From the NCBI GenBank assembly GCA_030597345.1, contig JAUVSA010000124.1, positions 1 through 6,550 of the forward strand: DNA of 6,550 nucleotides. The letters run 5' to 3'. Positions 1-5,278 of the stretch are shown piece by piece. Both the position numbers and the translations under genes were made by a program. Numbering within the stretch: the stretch's first letter is position 1; each line of letters opens with the position of its first letter. The notes beneath the pieces are model-generated. The model was not told the origin of the DNA, ran no database searches, and saw nothing but the letters and a program-made list of their open reading frames with translations. This stretch comes from Bacillota bacterium. GTDB taxonomy: Bacteria; Armatimonadota; Hebobacteria; Hebobacterales; Hebobacteraceae.

Positions 1-728
1 CGAAGCTTGCTGAAGGCCTCAACCAGCTCGGGAATCCCCTTGTCTCTGGTGAAGCGGCCTACGAACCCGATTACCGGCGCCCCGGGCGGAATGCCTAGTT
101 CTCGTCGCAGCTTCTCTCCTGCAATGAGACGCTCGGGCGTGGGAGCGAAGCGGTCGGCCTCGACGCCGTTGAAACTCCCGGCACCGAGGACGACGGTCTG
201 CCCCTTCTTTGCCAGGCCTAGCTCCAGCACCCGTCTTCGCAGGCTCTCGCTCACGCAGATCACCCGCTGGGCGCATCGGCAGGCGATCCTCTCGGTGCGA
301 ATGAGAACCCACCGCTTCATTCCCCGTGTTGTCTCCAGACGAAGTCCGTGCACCGTGTACACTCGGCAGGGGACGCGGGTCGCCCAGGAGATGATTCCCA
401 TCAGCAGACCCGCTTTGGCGGTGCCGAAGTTGACTATGGAGGGGTGCAGCCGCCGAACCACCCGCCAAAGGCGCCAGAGGCTTCGCAGGTCTTGCAGAGG
501 TGCCATTTCCCGCGCCATCGCGACCGGGATCTTGGCAACGCCTTGTTCTGCGGCGACGCCGTCAATCCCCGGACCGGGGGAGGCCACCAGGACGACCTCG
601 AAGCCGGCCTGGCGCAGATATCGGAGCTGACCTCGCATAAGCCGGGTGGTGCCGGAGGCGGTCACCGCTTGGATCACCCGGGGCCGCTCCCCGAGAGACC
701 CCAGCCGCCCTTTCCTGCGCCCGTTCAT
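1..728 (-). CDS. GT4-type (GT-B fold) glycosyltransferase, C-terminus cut off by window edge
   Basis: The frame is open from the ATG at 728 to the left edge, giving 242 codons with no stop. The enzyme probably transfers a sugar from a nucleotide donor to an undecaprenyl-diphosphate-linked intermediate on the cytoplasmic face. Seen in the sequence: the N-terminal acceptor-side domain has PRVIQAVTASGTTRLMRGQL (16-35) and GFEVVLVASPGPG (42-54). VHGLRLE (126-132) and RVICVSESLRRRV (155-167) follow. The start of the donor domain, VIGFVGRFTRDKGIPELVEA (219-238), carries the Arg and Lys that GT4 enzymes use to hold the donor diphosphate (R225, K230). The EX7E catalytic motif would lie beyond the edge. 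The family is normally about 360-400 residues, so roughly a third is missing. The start overlaps the polymerase stop as ATGA (725-728), with AAGGGG about 10 bases upstream. The nearest familiar relatives are PglA-like and capsular glycosyltransferases; donor and acceptor cannot be read from the sequence. Confidence 0.9.
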   Translation of the reverse strand, partial: MNGRRKGRLGSLGERPRVIQAVTASGTTRLMRGQLRYLRQAGFEVVLVASPGPGIDGVAAEQGVAKIPVAMAREMAPLQDLRSLWRLWRVVRRLHPSIVNFGTAKAGLLMGIISWATRVPCRVYTVHGLRLETTRGMKRWVLIRTERIACRCAQRVICVSESLRRRVLELGLAKKGQTVVLGAGSFNGVEADRFAPTPERLIAGEKLRRELGIPPGAPVIGFVGRFTRDKGIPELVEAFSKL

Positions 729-1900
729 GAGCAACGATCCCCTTTGCGTGGAAGGTTGCTCCTGGCCAAGCACGCCACCAGTACGCCCACCGCCAGCCAG
801 AAGAAGCGGAAGTTATCCAGGCTGATCGCCAGGCCTCCCACCAGGGCCGCAAACACCGCAATCGCCCAGGGACGCGTCGCGGGCCGTTTCAGGCCCTTCC
901 CGAGCCAGATGAGAAGCGGGAAGAAGAAGACGCCGAAGCCAACTACTCCTCCATCCACCAGCACCTGAAGGAAACTGCTGTGGGGCACCTGGCGCTCGCC
1001 GGAAACGGTCTCCCAGTTCCCCTTTCCAATCCCGAAGACCGGGTGCTTGCTCGCCACCTCGAGGGCCGATCCCCACAGGTGCTGGCGGTAGGCGAGTGAG
1101 TCCTCGTAGCTCATGATCCTTCGGGAGAGGGTTGTTTGTCCGACTCCCGCACAGAGGGCGACCAGTGCGAGAAGGGTGATCACGAGGAGAAAGACCCGGC
1201 GGCGGAGGTTGGTGAGCAGGACGCTGAGGAAGGAGGAAGAGGCCAGGGCGGCCAGACCGCTCCGGGAGAGAGGAACCAGGCCGCCGGCCAGGAGAAGCGG
1301 GAGGGCGTAGACTCCCGCGGGCGAGGCGGAGACCAGCGGAACAAGCATTGCCAGGTAGCAGGCGAAAGCATTCGGGTCTCTAAAAGTACCCGTCACCCGG
1401 GAATCTACGATGAAGGAACTGGGAAACCCCGTGAAATAGGCGAGGATGCTGAGCGCGGCGACCGGCAGAGCCGAGGCGAGCAGGCCTTTCAGAAATGCCG
1501 CCTCGGTGCGAGCTTCCCCTCCGATGCCGTATCCCGTGAGCGCGTAGAGGAAGCAGGTGACCAGTTTCATCCCCGGTGTCACCAGGTCCGGCTTCACCAG
1601 AAGAAGGGAGAGTTGCCAGGAGATCAGGTTGAACAGCCAGAGCGCGACCAGCCAATAGCCCAGCGCCCCGCTTCTTATCCACCTTCTCCAGAGGATGAGC
1701 ACCAGGGGCAGAAGGAAGAGATCAGCGAGGGAGATATTCAGCTTCGAGGCGCTCGTAATGCCTGGCAGATAGTACATGATCGGCAGCGTGAACCCGAGCA
1801 GACCGGCCAGGGAACAGGGAAGAGCCGAGATCTTAGTTTCTCCCTGCATCCGCCGCTCGCAAAGCTCAGGCTCCGGCCGCAGGGCCGTCCCTGTCGACAT
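725..1900 (-). CDS. Wzy-like polysaccharide polymerase (O-antigen ligase/polymerase superfamily)
   Basis: This is a 391-residue integral membrane protein with about ten or more hydrophobic segments, such as 57-70, 81-102, 182-209 and 236-252. Family marks are visible. GTFRDPNAFACYLAMLVPL (171-189) and LSRSG (211-215) fit the usual GxFxxPN and SR motifs. A Wzy_C-type periplasmic stretch follows: YRQHLWGSALEVASKHPVFG (271-290), then GIGKGNW and HSSFLQVLVDGGVVGFGVF (307-325). Polymerases of this kind join lipid-linked repeat units on the periplasmic side; O-antigen ligases (WaaL) share the fold. The position between a flippase and a glycosyltransferase, in an operon with a chain-length regulator, favours polymerase. 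The ATG at 1900 lies 3 bases past the flippase stop, with GAGAGG about 9 bases upstream. M18 (codon at 1849) is a possible later start, because the first 25 residues are polar. The C-terminus overlaps the next gene by 4 bases. Confidence 0.87.
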   Translation of the reverse strand: MSTGTALRPEPELCERRMQGETKISALPCSLAGLLGFTLPIMYYLPGITSASKLNISLADLFLLPLVLILWRRWIRSGALGYWLVALWLFNLISWQLSLLLVKPDLVTPGMKLVTCFLYALTGYGIGGEARTEAAFLKGLLASALPVAALSILAYFTGFPSSFIVDSRVTGTFRDPNAFACYLAMLVPLVSASPAGVYALPLLLAGGLVPLSRSGLAALASSSFLSVLLTNLRRRVFLLVITLLALVALCAGVGQTTLSRRIMSYEDSLAYRQHLWGSALEVASKHPVFGIGKGNWETVSGERQVPHSSFLQVLVDGGVVGFGVFFFPLLIWLGKGLKRPATRPWAIAVFAALVGGLAISLDNFRFFWLAVGVLVACLARSNLPRKGDRCS

Positions 1901-1903
1901 CGG

Positions 1904-3283
1904 TCAACGCCTCTCGGCGACATAGCTGTCGGCCGAGTCATCCTCGACTAGCCCATCGCTTCTGTGATTGTCGCTGACCCGCGGCCCGGCCAAGCTGATG
2001 GTCGCGGCGCCCAGGAGAAGGACGGTCATCGCGGCACACAGCGCCCAGGCCGCCCCAAGGAGGCCGTAGCGTGGGATGAGCAACCAGGAGAGAACCGCGG
2101 TTACCAGCAAGGTGCCCGCGTAAAGCGGCGCCTGGGCCTTGATCCTCCGCGAGGCGGTCATCCCACAGATCAGAAACCGGACGATGTAGCCGATCCCCGA
2201 TGCCGCCATCACCCAGACGAATACATCGGCGTGTTCAGCATAATCCGGCCGATAGATAAGGGTGAGCAAGGGCCGGCCCAGGAACACGGCTAGCAGCAGC
2301 CCGGCGCCTCCCAGTGCGGCACCGAAACCGAGCAGTCGCCACAGAAGCCGCCTGAAGGCGGGAGGATCAGCGACATGGTATCGGGCGAGGCGAGGCGAGG
2401 CCGAATGGGTGAGCGCCCCAACCAACATGTTACCGGCCACCATGATGTAGGTCATCGCCGCGAAGTAGCCCAGCGCCGCCTCCCCAAGCCTTCGTTCAAT
2501 CAGGTAGCGAGGCACATTGACATTCAGCGAATCGAGCAGGCTAACCAAGCCCAACGGCAGCGCCAGCCAGGCGAGCCCTCGCAGTGCTGGCAGTCTAGCG
2601 AGCAGGCCCTTGTCTTTATCACGGTCCTGGCCTGGCGTCAGGCGCAGCACGCGGCGGGCATTGCCGGCGTCATAACTGAGAAGCACTAAGCTCCGGGCGG
2701 CGAGCAGTCCGATTGTCCCCCAGACGATGCTCTTGGTGAGGTAGACCAGACTCCAGATCGCCAGCAGAGAAAGCAGACCTTTGATCATCGTCGAGATGGC
2801 GATCAGATCAAGGCGTTCATTCTTCTGCAACAGGCCGTGAATGGAGTCACTCACGCTCTCCACGCCCTTGGCGAACCCGATGATCAAGATGACCAGTGCT
2901 GCCTCCGAGCGGTATCCTCCCAGCGCCGCGATCCCGGCGATCACGCACATGCCGAAGGCGCTGGTGACTAGCCGAAGGGAGAGGTAGTCCCGGAAGTGGT
3001 ACTGCTCCTTAGCGTCGGTCGCCTGAAGGGCGCGCAGTTGGAGATTCGTGAACATCACAACCGGGGCACTGACCGCCAGACCCAGGGCAAAGCGTCCCAC
3101 CATCTCCGCGCTGCCAAGCTTGGCGAGCACGATCAGTATGCCCCACTGGGAGCCCGCGTAGACCAGGTTGCCGACAAGTGCCCAGGCGAAATTCGAGCGA
3201 AGAGAGAGCGAGGGGAGCGTCTTGCTCCGGGGGAGCTCCCCAGGTAGGCTCAGGCCGCTTTCCACGGCCTGGTCGTCGCTCAT
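1904..3283 (-). CDS. Wzx-like polysaccharide repeat-unit flippase (MOP superfamily)
   Basis: The product has 459 residues, the normal size for Wzx/PST-type transporters, which move undecaprenyl-linked repeat units across the inner membrane. About 12 hydrophobic segments are visible, beginning near 31-54 and including 65-80, 104-121, 127-138, 166-182, 188-203, 236-251, 316-335, 354-374, 388-403 and 406-432. The central block DSLNVNVPRYLIERRLGEAA (251-270), followed by LGYFAAMTYIMVAGNMLVGA and SASPRLARY, matches the most conserved part of this flippase family. The first 30 and last 27 residues are polar, the latter acidic, and both are probably cytoplasmic. The ATG at 3283 was chosen because it overlaps the dehydratase stop as ATGA (3280-3283), with GTGGGA just upstream. 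An upstream in-frame ATG at 3325 would add 14 Arg-rich residues inside the dehydratase gene and is less likely. Substrate specificity cannot be read from sequence in this family. Confidence 0.9.
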   Translation of the reverse strand: MSDDQAVESGLSLPGELPRSKTLPSLSLRSNFAWALVGNLVYAGSQWGILIVLAKLGSAEMVGRFALGLAVSAPVVMFTNLQLRALQATDAKEQYHFRDYLSLRLVTSAFGMCVIAGIAALGGYRSEAALVILIIGFAKGVESVSDSIHGLLQKNERLDLIAISTMIKGLLSLLAIWSLVYLTKSIVWGTIGLLAARSLVLLSYDAGNARRVLRLTPGQDRDKDKGLLARLPALRGLAWLALPLGLVSLLDSLNVNVPRYLIERRLGEAALGYFAAMTYIMVAGNMLVGALTHSASPRLARYHVADPPAFRRLLWRLLGFGAALGGAGLLLAVFLGRPLLTLIYRPDYAEHADVFVWVMAASGIGYIVRFLICGMTASRRIKAQAPLYAGTLLVTAVLSWLLIPRYGLLGAAWALCAAMTVLLLGAATISLAGPRVSDNHRSDGLVEDDSADSYVAERR

Positions 3284-5172
3284 CCATCCCACGCTGTCGC
3301 CGCGACCTCGCTTTCTTGGCCGCACCAGCCATTTTCCCGATACGCGACGTTCCGCCGGTAACTCGGGACGATACTCCGCAAGGCACGGATCAGATTCTCC
3401 TGGTCGTTCCGCAGAGTCGCCGCCCGGAGTTGAGTCACCTGCTCGAGAAGCTTGTCGAGGTCTAGTGGCTCCGCGGGCACGATATAGTACTTGCCATTCT
3501 TACGCGCCTTGCGCCTTTCCGCCCTGTTCAAGAGGTCCTCGCCCAGCTTCTCCCCGGCGCGCCGCCCTATCATCTGAATTGGCACGTCTCGATGGGGCTC
3601 CAGCCCGTGGGCCCGGATCAAGGCTTCCGCCAGGTTGACGATTCTCCACGGCTCGCCAATATCCAGCACGAATACGTCGCCCCGGCCCCCCGTCGTCGCC
3701 GCCTCCAATATGAGTTGTGCTGCCTCCGGAATCGTCATGAAGAAACGCACCATCTCAGGACAGGTCACCGTCACTGGCTCGCCGTTCCTGATTTGGCGGC
3801 TCATCAGCGGGATTACGCTGCCCCGGCTACCGAGAACGTTCCCGAAGCGAACGCTGACCATATTCGCGTCACTGGCCATGGCGTAGGCCCGGACGATCAT
3901 CTCAGCCACTCTCTTCGTGGCCCCCATGATGCTCCTCGGGTTCACCGCCTTGTCCGTGGAGACCAGGACGAAGCACTTCGTCCCGTGCTCGACGGAGAGA
4001 GTGACAGCATTGAGCGTGCCCAGCACGTTAGTCTTGACCGCCTCGGAGGGGTACCGCTCCATCAGCGGTACGTGTTTGTGAGCGGCGGCGTGGAAGACGA
4101 CTTGCGGATGGAAACGCTCGAAGATCTGCCCCAGTCCCACCCGGTCCCGCACATCGCAGATCACCGGGATCACGCCGCAATGTCCGTTCAGCGCCGCCAG
4201 TTCCTGGACAATCTCAAAAACACTGTTCTCCCCCCGGCCGAGCACGAACAGACGGCTCGCCCCTGCTCTAACGATCCGGCGACAGAGCTCGCTTCCTATG
4301 GAGCCTCCTCCGCCGGTGACCAGCACCGTGCGGCCGCACAGGAAGGAGGCGGTTCTCCTGTCATCGAACGTGATCTCCGGCCGGGCGAGAAGACTCGCCA
4401 TGCGCACCTCTTGCAGGGCGTCGACGCCCGCCCCCCGCTGCATGAGATTGCGCAGGGAAGGGAGGATCCGCACGGGGACTGCCATCGACTCGCAGATCTC
4501 GACGACTTGCCGCAGCGCCGCTGACGGCAGGCCGGGCATGGCCACTATGACTTGCTCCACACCAGGGCGCGCCACGAGCCGCGCCAGATCGTGAATCATC
4601 CCGACCACGGAAAGCCCAAGAATTCGTCCGCCCAGGAGCTGGGGATCGTTGTCAACCAGGCCGACCACCCGGTAATCGGTGGCCGATTCCTGGAGCTGCC
4701 AGACCAGAGAGCGAGCGGCATCGCCCGTGCCGACGATCAGGATCCTAGTCTGCTTCGTCTGGCGACGGCGGCTGGCGATCGCCCAAAAGCAGATCCTCAT
4801 CCCGCTCAGCAGTACGAGATAGAGGGCGGGCTCTGTCACAAGAACCAAGTAGGGCCGCGCCAGTCCTCGGAGAGAGAACGGCTCCGGTAGGAAATGAAGC
4901 AGCAGGCCGATCAGCGGCGCCCCGAGGGCCGCACTTCTCGCCACACCGAACAGATCCTGCCTCGAGACCTTCCGCCACGTGACCCGATGCAGTCGGAACG
5001 CGAAGTAGATCGGCAGCCTTACCGCGACAACTACCGCGAGGAAGGGAAGCGGGCTGCCCGGTTCCGCCAGCTGGCCGACGGAGGCGAGCCAGGCCCAGGT
5101 GGCCGCCCCGGCGACCAAAGTGCTGTCAATGAGCAACCTAGCGAATCTCCGACGCGGCCACAGGAGGCTCAT
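3280..5172 (-). CDS. Membrane-bound UDP-HexNAc 4,6-dehydratase, CapD/WbpM/PglF type
   Basis: This enzyme family removes water from UDP-GlcNAc or a related UDP-sugar to give a UDP-4-keto-6-deoxy sugar. That product is the precursor of bacillosamine, QuiNAc, FucNAc and related residues. The 630-residue length fits the long, membrane-anchored form. Seen in order: four hydrophobic segments (about 13-31, 43-60, 82-96 and 107-132); a first Rossmann domain with RILIVGTGDAA (143-153); then a second, catalytic NAD-binding domain with VLVTGGGGSIGSEL (283-296). FVLVSTDKAVNPRSIMGATK (401-420) holds the catalytic region. Met (M416) stands where short-chain dehydrogenases have Tyr, four residues before K420, as in the SMK triad of WbpM-type enzymes. 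FFMTIPEAAQLI (477-488) and VFVLDIGEPWRIVNLAEALI (500-519) are also typical. The ATG at 5172 is preferred because GGAGG lies 6 bases upstream and the protein then begins just before the first membrane segment. The frame stays open upstream to an ATG at 5298. The stop overlaps the flippase start. Confidence 0.93.
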   Translation of the reverse strand: MSLLWPRRRFARLLIDSTLVAGAATWAWLASVGQLAEPGSPLPFLAVVVAVRLPIYFAFRLHRVTWRKVSRQDLFGVARSAALGAPLIGLLLHFLPEPFSLRGLARPYLVLVTEPALYLVLLSGMRICFWAIASRRRQTKQTRILIVGTGDAARSLVWQLQESATDYRVVGLVDNDPQLLGGRILGLSVVGMIHDLARLVARPGVEQVIVAMPGLPSAALRQVVEICESMAVPVRILPSLRNLMQRGAGVDALQEVRMASLLARPEITFDDRRTASFLCGRTVLVTGGGGSIGSELCRRIVRAGASRLFVLGRGENSVFEIVQELAALNGHCGVIPVICDVRDRVGLGQIFERFHPQVVFHAAAHKHVPLMERYPSEAVKTNVLGTLNAVTLSVEHGTKCFVLVSTDKAVNPRSIMGATKRVAEMIVRAYAMASDANMVSVRFGNVLGSRGSVIPLMSRQIRNGEPVTVTCPEMVRFFMTIPEAAQLILEAATTGGRGDVFVLDIGEPWRIVNLAEALIRAHGLEPHRDVPIQMIGRRAGEKLGEDLLNRAERRKARKNGKYYIVPAEPLDLDKLLEQVTQLRAATLRNDQENLIRALRSIVPSYRRNVAYRENGWCGQESEVAATAWDG

Positions 5173-5261
5173 CGCGCCCCTCCGCCGCCCTCGTTCCTGA
5201 GGGAACGTCCTCCCCGCCGCGCGCTCCACGCCGGTCTGTTCGGAAGAATCGGCGTTTCCAT
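5169..5261 (-). CDS. Possible 30-residue small ORF between wzc-like and capD-like genes
   Basis: An ATG at 5261 opens a 30-codon frame (METPILPN at the start, Arg/Gly-rich towards the end). Its TGA overlaps the dehydratase start as ATGA at 5169-5172, the same junction type seen at two other places in this operon. It starts 17 bases past the wzc-like stop, with GGGGA about 8 bases upstream as a weak ribosome binding site. If translated, it would fill the only real gap and could couple dehydratase translation to the upstream gene. No family is recognised, and there is no signal peptide or membrane segment. Third positions are G or C in 21 of 30 codons, which does not discriminate in GC-rich DNA. 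A chance open frame is at least as likely, since any open frame in that phase must end at this TGA. Confidence 0.22.
   Translation of the reverse strand: METPILPNRPAWSARRGGRSLRNEGGGGAR
5179..5183 (-). promoter_or_regulatory. Ribosome binding site deciding the dehydratase start
   Basis: On the minus strand GGAGG is followed by 6 bases and then the ATG at 5172. It is the best Shine-Dalgarno match at any junction in the window. The rival upstream ATG at 5298 has GGAAGG directly against it, which is too close for normal use. This site is the main reason for choosing the 630-residue form of the dehydratase. Confidence 0.7.
5192..5207. repeat. Perfect 6-bp hairpin with 4-base loop upstream of the dehydratase start
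   Basis: CGTTCC and GGAACG pair around a TGAG loop (plus-strand reading) in the gap between the wzc-like and dehydratase genes. In the transcript the stem would end 8 bases before the GGAGG ribosome binding site of the dehydratase. No run of T follows on either strand, so it does not look like an intrinsic terminator. It could affect ribosome access or mRNA stability, or be a chance palindrome. Confidence 0.4.
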
Positions 5262-5278
5262 GTCGACGTCCCCGCCGC

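Noticed and set aside
19..468. 149-codon minus-strand frame inside the glycosyltransferase gene
   Set aside because: It is the wrong phase of the same strand. The true frame carries continuous GT4 motifs through the whole interval, while this one gives low-complexity Arg/Gly/Ala sequence.
348..968. 206-codon plus-strand frame, with another at 7-630
   Set aside because: Both are antisense shadows of the glycosyltransferase and polymerase. They are Arg/Pro/Ser-rich with no motif and no context for plus-strand genes.
1136..1951. 271-codon open frame on the plus strand opposite the polymerase
   Set aside because: The product is a hydrophilic Glu/Gly/Gln/Arg-rich chain, the complement expected of hydrophobic membrane-protein codons. 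It crosses a gene junction and has no domain.
2385..2399. Three tandem GCGAG units as a possible slippage or phase-variation site
   Set aside because: They encode the conserved SPRLAR segment of the flippase in frame. Three 5-base units are too few to support phase variation.
3555..3564. CGGCGCGCCG palindrome as a possible protein-binding site
   Set aside because: It lies inside the dehydratase coding sequence and encodes the well-aligned region IGRRAGEKLGE. GC-rich palindromes of this length are expected by chance.
3592..4524. 310-codon open frame on the plus strand opposite the dehydratase
   Set aside because: It is antisense to a gene with clear NAD-binding and catalytic motifs. Its product is rich in His, Arg, Pro and Asp with no recognisable domain, and long antisense frames are expected from GC-rich codon bias.
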